Assembly: GCA_900550185.1 (NCBI GenBank)
Contig: URRN01000041.1
Coordinates: 1 to 12,872, forward strand
DNA length: 12,872 nt
Direction of reading: 5' to 3'
Source: an uncultured Collinsella sp.
Lineage (GTDB): Bacteria; Actinomycetota; Coriobacteriia; Coriobacteriales; Coriobacteriaceae
Shown: positions 1 to 7,818 of the stretch, piece by piece
How the letters are laid out: each line of letters begins with the position of its first letter
How positions within the stretch are numbered: the first letter of the stretch is position 1
Translations under genes and position numbers: made by a program
The notes under the pieces: generated by a model
Database searches by the model: none
What the model saw: only the letters and a program-made list of their open reading frames with translations
Told to the model about the DNA's origin: nothing

Positions 1-299
1 GTATTGAGCAGGAGCTCGCCGCCGCAAAGGCCGCGCACGAGCGCGAGCTCGAGGCCGCCCGCGCGGAGATGCAGCAGCGCTTGGCCTCGTTGGCGCACGA
101 GCTGGAACAGGCCGAGCGCGATCGCGCCCGCGCCGAGCGCCGTGCCGAGGGCAACAGCCTGTCGCGCTATCTGCTGGCTCGCTTGCGCGGAGAGGCCGCC
201 GAGGGCGATGTCGCCACGACCGTTGAGGGAGATGAGACCGACGTTTCGGCATCTGACGCCACTGACGTCGAGCCTTCCGCAAAGGACGCCGACAAGTGA
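1..299 (+). CDS. C-terminal part of a coiled-coil protein (5' end outside window)
   Basis: The frame is open from base 3 to the TGA at 297-299, giving about 98 residues of a longer protein whose start is left of the window. Roughly the first 60 residues are Ala/Glu/Arg-rich with regular charged and hydrophobic spacing, typical of a long alpha-helical coiled coil. They are followed by an acidic Asp/Thr/Ala-rich tail ending in KDADK. No catalytic motif or membrane segment is visible in this part. The stop overlaps the ATG of the next gene (TGATG), so the two are very likely translated from one transcript. Its partner is a SipW-type signal peptidase whose own C-terminal tail has a similar charged helical composition, so a shared envelope role is possible but is inference. 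I do not recognise the family. Confidence 0.7.
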   Translation, partial: IEQELAAAKAAHERELEAARAEMQQRLASLAHELEQAERDRARAERRAEGNSLSRYLLARLRGEAAEGDVATTVEGDETDVSASDATDVEPSAKDADK

Positions 300-1009
300 T
301 GAAGCACGTGCTCCGCGTGATCAACGTGCTGGCGACCGTGGTGATCCTGGTCGCCTTTGTGGTGCTGCTGCGCACGGTGTTCACGCCCGCCGGCGAGATC
401 CCCACCATCATGGGCTATGGCTTTATGCGCACGCTGACCGGCTCGATGGAGCCGGCGATTCCCGTGCACTCGTTTATCGTCGTCGATACCGACAACAGTC
501 AGGCCTACCAGGTGGGTGACATCATCACCTTCCATTCGTCCGATGACGCGCTGGAGGGTTCACTCAACACGCACCGCATCGTTGCCGTGGAGGCCGCGGC
601 CGACGGCACGCCGGTCTACCGCACCAAGGGCGATGCCAATCCGGTCGAGGACGCAGCGCCCGTGCCCGCCGCCGACGTGGTGGGCCGCGTGGTCTTTGTC
701 TCGGCGGGGCTGGGCGTGGTGGTCTCGTTGCTCACCAATCCGCTGCTGTTCTTTCCGCTTATCGTGGTGCCGCTGATCGTGCTGCTGGTGCTCGAGATTC
801 GCCATATGGTCAAGACAACGCAAGAGGTGGCACGCGCCGAGGACGAGGCCGCCCTGCGCGCAGCCGTGGAGCAGATTCGCGAAAAGCGCCGTCGCGAGCA
901 GGAGGAGCAGGGCGACGCCGGTGACGAGGGCGATGCCGACGGTGGCCATACCGATGAAAGTGCGGAAGCCGATCCCGGCGCCCCAGGCGATTCCAACCGC
1001 TCGGCATAA
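299..1009 (+). CDS. Signal peptidase I, SipW/ER type (S26B)
   Basis: This is a 236-residue membrane serine protease expected to cleave signal peptides of exported proteins at the outer face of the membrane. Residues about 7-27 form an N-terminal membrane segment. The conserved boxes follow in order: LTGSMEP with catalytic Ser49, VGDIITF at 72-78, THRIV with His92, TKGDAN with Asp112, and VVGRVVF at 127-133. Histidine where bacterial LepB enzymes have lysine marks the archaeal/eukaryotic-like class; in Bacillus SipW the essential residues are likewise Ser, His and Asp. A second hydrophobic segment spans about 137-166, followed by a 70-residue cytoplasmic tail that is first an Arg/Glu helix and then acidic and disordered. 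ATG at 299 overlaps the upstream stop by one base; GTG at 296 is an alternative start. SipW-type enzymes usually serve dedicated substrates such as TasA/camelysin-like proteins. None is visible here, so any substrate lies upstream or elsewhere. Confidence 0.85.
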   Translation: MKHVLRVINVLATVVILVAFVVLLRTVFTPAGEIPTIMGYGFMRTLTGSMEPAIPVHSFIVVDTDNSQAYQVGDIITFHSSDDALEGSLNTHRIVAVEAAADGTPVYRTKGDANPVEDAAPVPAADVVGRVVFVSAGLGVVVSLLTNPLLFFPLIVVPLIVLLVLEIRHMVKTTQEVARAEDEAALRAAVEQIREKRRREQEEQGDAGDEGDADGGHTDESAEADPGAPGDSNRSA

Positions 1010-1022
1010 CTCATCGGTGCCT

Positions 1023-1045
1023 TTCGTCCCTGCAATTTGGACGCT
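1023..1045. repeat. Copy 1 of imperfect direct repeat
   Basis: Copy 1 runs from TTCGT to TTTGGACGCT. Its last 16 bases match copy 2 (ending at 1105) at 14 positions, and the TTCGT at the left edge also matches after a one-base gap. The copies are exactly 60 bp apart at their right ends and lie between the signal peptidase gene and the EamA permease gene. They may be binding sites for an unknown regulator or a decayed duplication. Confidence 0.5.
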
Positions 1046-1046
1046 C

Positions 1047-1068
1047 GCAGATGCTCCGCATCATCTGC
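1047..1068 (+). terminator. Small hairpin after signal peptidase gene, weak terminator or operator
   Basis: GCAGATG (1047-1053) and CATCTGC (1062-1068) form a perfect 7-bp stem with an 8-nt loop, and are followed by the T-rich TATTTCAT. An alternative inner pairing GATGC/GCATC is also possible. It lies 37 bases after the signal peptidase stop and between the two direct repeats. The stem is short and the T run is interrupted, so termination is uncertain and it could equally be a protein binding site. Confidence 0.25.
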
Positions 1069-1083
1069 TATTTCATACCAATA

Positions 1084-1105
1084 TTCGTGCTACAGTTTGG
1101 ACGCT
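1084..1105. repeat. Copy 2 of imperfect direct repeat
   Basis: This is the partner of the repeat at 1023-1045, sharing the exact 10-mer TTTGGACGCT and most of the 12 bases before it. It ends 29 bp before the EamA permease start codon, where a regulator could affect initiation of transcription or translation. The sequence downstream of the two copies is unrelated, so this is not a simple 60-bp tandem duplication. Confidence 0.5.
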
Positions 1106-1134
1106 TTATTGCCAATTGATTTCGGGGGAGTGGG

Positions 1135-2157
1135 ATGGAACAGAAGCGCTCGGCGCAGTGTGCACGTGAAAGGGCTTCGGTACCGATGACGGCGGCGTCT
1201 GATTTTATCGTGCCCGAGGGGACTGACGAGCTGAGCCGCAGCACCCGCCGCGCATGGCGCGACCGCCTCAACGACGCCCAGGCGCGCAAGATGGCCCTGG
1301 GTACGCTCGCCGCGTTTGCCGGCGGTACGTTTTGGGGTTTTTCTGGCACCAGCGCCAGCTACCTCTTTGACGTGTGCCATATCGAGACGTTTTGGCTGAT
1401 GAGCGTGCGCCAAGTTATCGCTGGCCTGCTCTTTATGTTCGTTGTGCTCAGAAAAGACCGCGACCGCTTGATCGAGCTGTGGACTACCCCCGCCGATCGC
1501 AAGCAGCTTATTCTGTTTACGATCTTTGGCCTGCTGTTCAACCAGCTTTGCTATCTGTCAGCCGTGCGCCTGACCAACGCGGGCACCGCGACCGTCTTCC
1601 AGTGCCTGCAGCTGGTGGTCGTCATGGGGTATGCCTGCGTCACCGCGCATCGACTGCCGCGCACGCGCGAGGCTCTTGGCATTTTGCTCGCATTGGGCGG
1701 AACGTTTTTGATCGCCACGGGCGGCGACCCCAGTACGCTCAACATCTCGCCGATGGGCCTGCTCTCGGGCCTTTTGTGCGCAGTGGGCGGTGCCTGCATA
1801 GCAATCATCCCTGCCGGAATCCTCAACAAATACGGTAGCCCGGTCGTCACGGGCTCGGCCATGCTTTCGGCGGGAATCGTGATGAGTATCTTTACCCAGC
1901 CGTGGGCGCATATGCCGGCGCTCGGCCCCTCGGGTGTCGGCGCGCTCGCGATATTTATTGTGGTGGGGTCGTTCTTCGCCTATATGTTCTACATGCAGGG
2001 CGTTAAGGAGATTGGCTCGGTGCGCGCGAGCCTCCTTGGAACCATGGAGCCGGTTTCGGCCACCATCACCAGCGCCCTTATGCTGGGAACGGTGTTTTTG
2101 CCCACCGACCTGGCGGGCTTTGCCATGATTATCGCGATGGTGTTTTTGACGGTGTAG
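1135..2157 (+). CDS. EamA/DMT-family permease
   Basis: This is a 340-residue inner-membrane transporter of the drug/metabolite transporter superfamily, normally ten helices made of two EamA repeats. Hydrophobic segments begin at about residue 54. Repeat 1 covers roughly 56-198, with the typical Phe/Trp-rich first helix (GGTFWGFSG) and RLTNAGTATVFQ at 145-156. Repeat 2 covers about 204-340 and carries the family signature GSVRASLLGTMEPVSA at 294-309, near the end as expected. The ATG at 1135 follows a strong GGGGGAG site. It gives an unusually long hydrophilic N-terminus of about 50 residues; Met18 (base 1186) and Met53 are alternatives with weaker ribosome binding sites. The protein ends immediately after the last helix (MVFLTV), without the usual short cytoplasmic tail. 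The substrate cannot be deduced; amino acids, nucleotide metabolites or drugs are all known for the superfamily. Confidence 0.88.
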   Translation: MEQKRSAQCARERASVPMTAASDFIVPEGTDELSRSTRRAWRDRLNDAQARKMALGTLAAFAGGTFWGFSGTSASYLFDVCHIETFWLMSVRQVIAGLLFMFVVLRKDRDRLIELWTTPADRKQLILFTIFGLLFNQLCYLSAVRLTNAGTATVFQCLQLVVVMGYACVTAHRLPRTREALGILLALGGTFLIATGGDPSTLNISPMGLLSGLLCAVGGACIAIIPAGILNKYGSPVVTGSAMLSAGIVMSIFTQPWAHMPALGPSGVGALAIFIVVGSFFAYMFYMQGVKEIGSVRASLLGTMEPVSATITSALMLGTVFLPTDLAGFAMIIAMVFLTV

Positions 2158-2300
2158 ATGGCGCCAAGACGGAAAAGGTGTTGTGCCGCATTTTCGCCAA
2201 TTGATGTCCGTGTCTGGAGTTTAGCTGTCGATGCTCAAAATGCCATAAACTAGTAACGTTATGGACTTTTTCATTGCGACTCAATTGCGAGGATTTCTTT

Positions 2301-4613
2301 ATGGCTGGTAATCACTTTAAGGGCAGCGATAGCGGCCGTCCTGCAGTTCCGCCGCGTCCGAACGGGGCTGGTAAGGCCGGCACGCCGGGCGGCGCTGGAC
2401 AGGGCGGTTCCGGTAAGCGCGTGTCCCCGGGCGAGACAGCGATGTTTACCGCTCTGTACGAGCAGTCTCAAAAGGCAAAAAAGACCGGCCGTGCAAGAGG
2501 GAATGTCTTTGCGGGCGGTGCAACCTCCACGTCGCAGCCGAGCGGGGCTCCTTCGGTACCCGCGAACAACGCAGGTGCTGCCAACGCCGCGAATGCCGCC
2601 GGCAACGTTAATGCCGACAAGGCCGCCAACAATACTCCCTCTGCCGGTGGCGCGGGGCTTACGGGTAACCTTGGCACGATTTACACCGGCGCCTCCGAGA
2701 CTGGCACGTTCGCCCGCCTGGATGATAGCGGTGCCGAGTTTGCGGGCTCGGGTTCCAAGGAAGATTATTACGATTTTGGCTTGAACTACGGTGGCGACGC
2801 TTCGCCGAGTTCGACCTCTGACGGTCTGGTCCGTCATCGCCATCGCAAGGGCGAGCGCAAAAAGCGTCACACCGGCGCCATTATTGCCGTTGTAGTCGCG
2901 GTGCTTCTCGTTGCGCTTGGCGCAAGCGGCTTTATGCTGCTTAACTCGGCAAAGACCGTAAAGAGCGAAGCGAAGGAGGCTGTCGAGATCGTCGGTGGCC
3001 TTAAGGACAAGGTCACGTCGGGCGATTTTTCGACGCTGCCTGACGACGCGAAGAAGATCGATGAGCTCTGTAACAGCATGAAGGCGGAGACCTCGAGCCC
3101 GCTGTGGGCGGCGGCTTCGTTTATCCCGGTGTATGGCAGCGATATCAATGCGGCCCGCACCATGATTGACGCCCTGTCCGATGTCTCGAGCAATGCGCTG
3201 GTTCCCATGGCCGATAACCTTTCGCAGGCTACGCCCGGCAAGCTGTTCCAGGACGGCATGATTAACGTGTCCGCGCTGCAGGCGGTCGCCGATTCGCTTT
3301 CCAGCAGCTCGAAGGTGTTCAAGAGCGCCAACGAGAAGGTCCAGGGCATTGGCGATACTCATATTTCCCAGGTGACCGAGCTGGTCGATAAGGCCAAGGA
3401 CGGCTTTGCCACCCTCAACGGCGCGGTTGACGCGGCGGAGAAGGTCGCCCCCGTCCTTCCCCAGATGCTCGGCGCCAACGGCCAGACGCGCAACTACCTT
3501 ATGTACGCCATGAACAACGTCGAGATTCGTGCTTGCGGCGGCTTTGGCGGTTCGCAGGGCCTGATTTCGGTCACTGACGGCCAGATGTCGATTGGCGAGT
3601 TTGTTCCCCGCATTGGACTCAGCGAGGATGAGGCAGTCGAGAGCGTCGACGAAGAGGATGAGGCGCTGTTCGGCAACCACAGTAACCTGTACAACTCGGG
3701 CAATACCTATTCGCCTGATTGGCCCCGCAACTCGCAGCGTGTCGCCGCGCTGTGGAAGTCCCAGTATGGACAGGACGTTGATGGCGTCATCGGTATCGAC
3801 CCGGTGTTCCTGCAGTATCTGCTGGGCCTGGTCGGTAATGTCTCGCTGCCCGACGGAACGGTTGTCGACGGCACCAACGCCGCAAAGGTCCTCATGCACG
3901 ATGTGTACTGGAACTATCCGGTCGAGGAGTCGGACGGCATCTTTGCATCCGTCGCCAGCGCTGCCTTCGACAAGATCCTTGGCGGTATCGGCGATGTCGA
4001 TGTTACGAAGCTTGTCAGCGCCGTTGAGCGCGGTGCCGAAGAGGGCCGCCTGATCGCGTGGATGAGAAACGATGATGAGCAGAATGCCATCAAAGAGACG
4101 GGCATTGACGCTTCGCTGCCCGATCCGGATGACCCGAGCGCCGATCCTGTTGCCGGCGTTTACTTTAACAACCTGAGCTTCTCCAAGCTCGACTGGTACC
4201 TGAACGCCGATACGCAGATTGGTCAGGGCGTGAAGAACGGTGACGGCACGTGCTCCTATCGCATCACCGTTACCCTGACGAACATCATGACGCAGGAGGA
4301 GGCTGGCAAGCTGCCCGACTACGTTGCGGCGAGCGCACCCGATGCCGCGCGTGACGACGAGCGTCTGAATGTCTCGTTGTTTGCCCCGACGGGCGGCAAC
4401 ATTACTGATCTGACCGTCGAGGGCACCCAGTTTGGTCTTGGCGCCGCTACGTGGCATGGAATCCCCTTCTATTCGGGCACCGTTGACCTGCATGCTGGCG
4501 AGACGACGACGATCACGTATACGCTGACCACGTCGGCCGAGGCGGGGGACAAGCCGCTTACGCTGCGTCAGACTCCTACATGCCAGGCGGCTCGCGACAG
4601 CGCGTCGGCGTAG
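2301..4613 (+). CDS. DUF4012 single-pass membrane protein with disordered N-terminal tail
   Basis: This is a 770-residue protein of unknown function. Residues 1-190 are low complexity: Gly/Pro-rich, then Ala/Asn-rich at about 88-112, then a basic stretch HRHRKGERKKRH at 179-190. One membrane segment (about 193-214) follows, so by the positive-inside rule the long tail is cytoplasmic and the remaining 550 residues are outside. The outer part starts with a helical stalk (about 220-390). It then enters the DUF4012 hallmark region: RNYLMYAMNNVEIRACGGF at 397-415, then GSQGLISVTDGQM, and later DVDGVIGIDPVFLQYLLGL at 492-510. A C-terminal beta-rich part runs to the end. The ATG at 2301 was chosen because GCGAGGA lies 7-8 nt upstream; a TTG at 2274 would add nine residues and has no ribosome binding site. 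DUF4012 proteins often occur near surface-polysaccharide genes, and an envelope role here is inference. No promoter could be fixed in 2158-2300. Confidence 0.8.
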   Translation: MAGNHFKGSDSGRPAVPPRPNGAGKAGTPGGAGQGGSGKRVSPGETAMFTALYEQSQKAKKTGRARGNVFAGGATSTSQPSGAPSVPANNAGAANAANAAGNVNADKAANNTPSAGGAGLTGNLGTIYTGASETGTFARLDDSGAEFAGSGSKEDYYDFGLNYGGDASPSSTSDGLVRHRHRKGERKKRHTGAIIAVVVAVLLVALGASGFMLLNSAKTVKSEAKEAVEIVGGLKDKVTSGDFSTLPDDAKKIDELCNSMKAETSSPLWAAASFIPVYGSDINAARTMIDALSDVSSNALVPMADNLSQATPGKLFQDGMINVSALQAVADSLSSSSKVFKSANEKVQGIGDTHISQVTELVDKAKDGFATLNGAVDAAEKVAPVLPQMLGANGQTRNYLMYAMNNVEIRACGGFGGSQGLISVTDGQMSIGEFVPRIGLSEDEAVESVDEEDEALFGNHSNLYNSGNTYSPDWPRNSQRVAALWKSQYGQDVDGVIGIDPVFLQYLLGLVGNVSLPDGTVVDGTNAAKVLMHDVYWNYPVEESDGIFASVASAAFDKILGGIGDVDVTKLVSAVERGAEEGRLIAWMRNDDEQNAIKETGIDASLPDPDDPSADPVAGVYFNNLSFSKLDWYLNADTQIGQGVKNGDGTCSYRITVTLTNIMTQEEAGKLPDYVAASAPDAARDDERLNVSLFAPTGGNITDLTVEGTQFGLGAATWHGIPFYSGTVDLHAGETTTITYTLTTSAEAGDKPLTLRQTPTCQAARDSASA

Positions 4614-4650
4614 GGTTTTTCTGGTAGCGCAGATAATCGAGTACCATTTT

Positions 4651-4685
4651 GGGGCGGACAGGCAATCTGTTCGCCCCTATTTTGT
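4651..4685 (+). terminator. Intrinsic terminator-like hairpin between DUF4012 gene and glmM
   Basis: GGGGCGGACAG (4651-4661) pairs with CTGTTCGCCCC (4667-4677), an 11-bp stem with one G-U pair and a 5-nt loop, followed by TATTTTGT. This fits a rho-independent terminator for the DUF4012 transcript. The T tract ends one base before the AAGGAG of glmM. A glmM promoter would therefore have to lie upstream of or within the hairpin, or glmM is reached by read-through. Confidence 0.7.
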
Positions 4686-4696
4686 AAGGAGAGCGC

Positions 4697-6028
4697 ATGA
4701 AGTACTTTGGCACCGACGGCTTTCGTGGTGAGGCCAACGTTGGGCTGACGGTAGAGCACGCTTATAAGATTGGCCGTTTTGTGGGCTGGTATTACGGCGC
4801 CAACCGCGAGCGCAAGGCACGCGTGATCGTGGGCAAGGACACGCGTCGCTCGAGTTATATGTTCGAGGCGGCGCTGGTGAGCGGCCTGGTCGCGAGCGGT
4901 GCGGACGCCTATATGCTGCACGTGATCCCCACGCCGGGCGTAGCGCATCAGACTGTGGAAGGCTGCTTCGATTGCGGCATCATGATCAGCGCGAGCCACA
5001 ACCCGTTTTGCGATAACGGCATTAAGCTCGTCAACAGCGACGGCTTTAAGATGGACGAGGACGTGCTGGAGCTCATTGAGGACTACATCGATGGCAAGAG
5101 CGAGGTGCCGCTGGCAACGGGCAACCACATCGGCGCCACGGTGGACTACATGCAGGGTCGCAACCGCTACATTGCTTCGCTCATCGCCAGCGCGAACTTT
5201 TCGCTGCAGGGCGTCAAGATCGGCATCGATTGCGCCAACGGCTCGGCATCCTCGGTGGCCAAGCCGGTGTTCGACGCACTGGGCGCCGATGTGCGCGTGA
5301 TCAATGCCGCGCCCGACGGCTTTAACATCAATGTCGACTGCGGCTCTACGCATATTGAGCGCCTGCAGCGCCACGTGGTGGAGCAGGGCCTGGATGTGGG
5401 CTTTGCCTACGACGGCGATGCCGACCGCTGCCTGGCCGTGGACGAGCGCGGCCGCGTGGTCGACGGCGACCAGATCTTGTACGTGTGCGGCGTGTACCTG
5501 AACAAGCACGGGCGTCTCTCGGGCGGTACCGTGGTACCGACGATCGCCAGCAACTTTGGCCTGATCAAGTCGTTGGAGCTTGCCGGACTGAGCGCCGTGA
5601 CCAGCGGCGTGGGCGACCGTCACGTGTATGCCAAGATGCGCGAGGGCGGCTACAGCCTGGGTGGCGAGCAGACGGGCCATACGATCTTTGGCGATATCGA
5701 GCGCACGGGCGACGGCATTATGACCTCGCTGCGCGTGATGGAAGTGATTCGTGCCGAGCGCGAGACGCTCTCGCAGCTCACGGCTCCGTGCAAGCTGCTG
5801 CCACAGGCGCAGGTGGCCGTGCACGTGGCGGACAAGGACGCCGCGCTCGAGAACATGGGCGTGCAGAACGCCATCGCCGAGGCCGAGGCTGCGCTGGCAG
5901 GCGAGGGCCGCATGCTCGTGCGCAAGAGTGGAACCGAGTCGGTTATCCGCGTGCTGGCCGAGGCGCCCGACCAAGCATCCGCCGATGCCGCCATGAAGCG
6001 CATCGCCGCCGCGCTGGAAGCTCTGTAA
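4697..6028 (+). CDS. glmM: Phosphoglucosamine mutase GlmM
   Basis: This 443-residue enzyme converts glucosamine-6-phosphate to glucosamine-1-phosphate, the step before GlmU on the route to UDP-GlcNAc for peptidoglycan. Length is normal for the family. Visible signatures in order are: FGTDGFRG at 4-11; the phosphoserine loop ISASHNP with catalytic Ser100; the magnesium loop DGDADR at 239-244; the sugar-specificity loop GGEQTGH at 322-328, where GEQ followed by Ser/Thr and Gly is characteristic of GlmM rather than phosphomannomutase; and the C-terminal phosphate-binding RKSGTES at 409-415. ATG at 4697 has AAGGAG five bases upstream. The enzyme is cytoplasmic and normally activated by phosphorylation of the active-site serine. 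The common Gram-positive neighbours cdaA and ybbR are absent; it follows a hairpin and faces a convergent gene, so it is probably monocistronic. Confidence 0.96.
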   Translation: MKYFGTDGFRGEANVGLTVEHAYKIGRFVGWYYGANRERKARVIVGKDTRRSSYMFEAALVSGLVASGADAYMLHVIPTPGVAHQTVEGCFDCGIMISASHNPFCDNGIKLVNSDGFKMDEDVLELIEDYIDGKSEVPLATGNHIGATVDYMQGRNRYIASLIASANFSLQGVKIGIDCANGSASSVAKPVFDALGADVRVINAAPDGFNINVDCGSTHIERLQRHVVEQGLDVGFAYDGDADRCLAVDERGRVVDGDQILYVCGVYLNKHGRLSGGTVVPTIASNFGLIKSLELAGLSAVTSGVGDRHVYAKMREGGYSLGGEQTGHTIFGDIERTGDGIMTSLRVMEVIRAERETLSQLTAPCKLLPQAQVAVHVADKDAALENMGVQNAIAEAEAALAGEGRMLVRKSGTESVIRVLAEAPDQASADAAMKRIAAALEAL

Positions 6029-6064
6029 GGTAGTCATTGGGGACGTTCTTAAACAACTAGGTGG

Positions 6065-6103
6065 AAAGGGGGCGCTGCGGATTGGTTCCGCGGCGTCCCC
6101 TTT
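6065..6103. terminator. Bidirectional terminator between convergent glmM and M32 carboxypeptidase genes
   Basis: The arms 6065-6081 and 6087-6103 pair over all 17 positions (two G-U pairs on the + strand) around a 5-nt loop. The stem begins with AAAGGGG and ends with CCCCTTT, so both transcripts end in a GC stem plus a short U run. It sits 36 bases after the glmM stop and 22 bases beyond the carboxypeptidase stop. The U runs are short, so efficiency cannot be judged. Confidence 0.8.
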
Positions 6104-6125
6104 GCGTTGGCGTGTCGGTTATGCC

Positions 6126-7700
6126 TTACAGCTCGTACAGCGTGGTGAACTTGTCCTGCAGGTAGCTGCAGTAGTAGCGGGCGTCAAAGTCCATGCCGCA
6201 CGCGCCCTTGATGAGCTCCGGTGCGTCCTTGGCACGGCCCCACTGCCAAATGTGCTCGCCCAGCCAGGCACGGACGGGCGCCAAATCGCCGCTCGCACAG
6301 GCACCGGTAAGGTCGACGCCGTCGCGGCACATGGCCGGCACAAACATAGCGTCGTAGGCGCTACCCAGCGCATACGTGGGGAAGTAGCCAAACGAGCCAC
6401 CGCTCCAGTGCGTATCCTGCAGGCAGCCGTGCGTGTCGTCGGGAACGGGAATGCCCAGGTACTCATCCATAAAGCGATTCCAAAGCGCGGGGATGTCCTT
6501 GGCCGTGGCCTCGCCGGCAAACAGCATGCGCTCGATCTCGTAGCGCACCATAACGTGCAGCGGATAAGTGAGCTCGTCCGCCTCGGTGCGGATCAGCGAC
6601 GGCCGTGCGATGTTCACGGCATGGTAGAGCGTATCCTCGTCCACACTGCCATAGACCTCGGGCGCGTGACGGCGCAGCACCTCGAGCAGCGGGCCCATAA
6701 AGGCGCGGCTGCGACCCACGGTGTTCTCGAAAAAGCGGCTCTGGCTCTCGTGGATGCCCATGGAAGTGCCGCCCTCCAGGCGGGTGCGCGCATAGGCAGG
6801 ATTGACGCCCAGCTCGTACATGGCGTGTCCCGCCTCGTGGATGATGCTGTAGACGTTGGAGATGCAGTCGTCCTCGTAGATGTGCGTCGCGATGCGCGCG
6901 TCGCCCACGGCAAAGCCCTCGCTAAACGGGTGCTCGGTAAAGGCAAGCGTGGTGTCGTTCAGGTCCAGGCCGACGAGCTTCATAAGGTCGAAGCTCATGG
7001 CGCGCTGTGCGGCCTCGGGCACGCGGGCGTGCAAAAAGCCGGCAGCGGGCTGCTGGCCGCGCTCGCCGATGGCGTGCACGAGCGGCACGACCGTCGCCTT
7101 GACCTCATCGCAAAACGCATCGAAGCTCTTGGCGGAAAGGCCGCGCTCGTACTGGTCGAGCCAAACATCGTATGGGTCGCGCTTGGGGTCCATGAGCTCG
7201 GCCTGATGCTTAAGTTGGGCGACGATTCTATCCACATAGGGCTCAAAGCTCGCCCAGTCATTGGCCGTCTTGGCCTTGTGCCACACGGCGTCGGCCTCGC
7301 AGGTGAGCCTGGTCCAGGCCTCGGCCTCCTCGGTGGGAATGACGCTCGCTTCGCGCTGGTCGCGGCCGAGTACGCGGATCTCGTCGAGCAGCTGCGGGTC
7401 GTCGATCTTGCCGCTGGCGACGGTTTCGCGTGCCAGCGAGCGCACAAGTTCGACAGACTTTTCGCTGGTCAGGAGCTTATGATGCTCGCCGGCAAGGGTG
7501 CCCATGGCGTCGGCGCGCGCTGCGGCGCCGTTGGCGGGGGCAATGGTCGCGCCGTCAAACTCGGCAATCTTGAGCAGGTACTCGCGGGTCCACAGCTTGC
7601 CCTCGAGCTTGCGGAATTTTTTGACGGCCTTATCGACCTTCATGCTTTTGGGCGTCTTGCCCGCTGCGGGCTCGGCCTTCTTATCGTGCTTCTTTCCCAT
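6126..7700 (-). CDS. M32-family metallocarboxypeptidase (thermostable carboxypeptidase 1 type)
   Basis: This 524-residue cytoplasmic zinc carboxypeptidase removes C-terminal amino acids from peptides, probably in peptide recycling or use of imported peptides. The M32 signatures are all present: zinc motif HEAGH at 288-292; the third ligand Glu318 in GIHESQSRFFEN (315-326); RTEADELTYPLHVMVRYEIE at 371-390; and the C-terminal GCLQDTHWSGGSFGYFPTYALG at 425-446. Length is typical (about 500) apart from a Lys-rich, probably flexible N-terminus of about 30 residues. There is no signal peptide. The start at 7700 (MGKKHDKK) was chosen because AAGGA lies six bases upstream. A start at 7745 would add 15 residues without a ribosome binding site. 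It is transcribed divergently from the pheST leader and convergently to glmM, so it is probably a single-gene unit. A 580-codon frame on the opposite strand has no family features and is a codon-bias shadow. Confidence 0.94.
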   Translation of the reverse strand: MGKKHDKKAEPAAGKTPKSMKVDKAVKKFRKLEGKLWTREYLLKIAEFDGATIAPANGAAARADAMGTLAGEHHKLLTSEKSVELVRSLARETVASGKIDDPQLLDEIRVLGRDQREASVIPTEEAEAWTRLTCEADAVWHKAKTANDWASFEPYVDRIVAQLKHQAELMDPKRDPYDVWLDQYERGLSAKSFDAFCDEVKATVVPLVHAIGERGQQPAAGFLHARVPEAAQRAMSFDLMKLVGLDLNDTTLAFTEHPFSEGFAVGDARIATHIYEDDCISNVYSIIHEAGHAMYELGVNPAYARTRLEGGTSMGIHESQSRFFENTVGRSRAFMGPLLEVLRRHAPEVYGSVDEDTLYHAVNIARPSLIRTEADELTYPLHVMVRYEIERMLFAGEATAKDIPALWNRFMDEYLGIPVPDDTHGCLQDTHWSGGSFGYFPTYALGSAYDAMFVPAMCRDGVDLTGACASGDLAPVRAWLGEHIWQWGRAKDAPELIKGACGMDFDARYYCSYLQDKFTTLYEL

Positions 7701-7818
7701 ACCATATCCTTGATCTCGCGAACCGAGCGCCACGGATGGGCGCACGGCCAGTTTACACAGCTACCTGCCTTGTACCCAGCACGAACAAAACGGAACGCGG
7801 CGATATGCCCAAACAATG

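Noticed and set aside
921..1169. 82-codon plus-strand frame spanning the signal peptidase end and the intergenic region
   Set aside because: It overlaps two better-supported genes, has no ribosome binding site and has no recognisable protein features.
2158..2300. Possible promoter or terminator between the permease and DUF4012 genes
   Set aside because: TAAACT at 2246-2251 is a weak -10 with no matching -35, and no clean stem with a T run was found. The 10-mer GCCAATTGAT occurs here and at 1111-1120, but a shared 10-mer is expected by chance in a window of this size.
2271..4493. 740-codon open frame on the minus strand opposite the DUF4012 gene
   Set aside because: The plus strand encodes a recognisable DUF4012 protein with a good ribosome binding site. 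The minus frame gives His/Arg/Val-rich sequence without any motif, as expected from GC-biased codons.
4568..6037. 489-codon open frame on the minus strand opposite glmM
   Set aside because: All GlmM motifs are on the plus strand; the antisense frame is a codon-use shadow.
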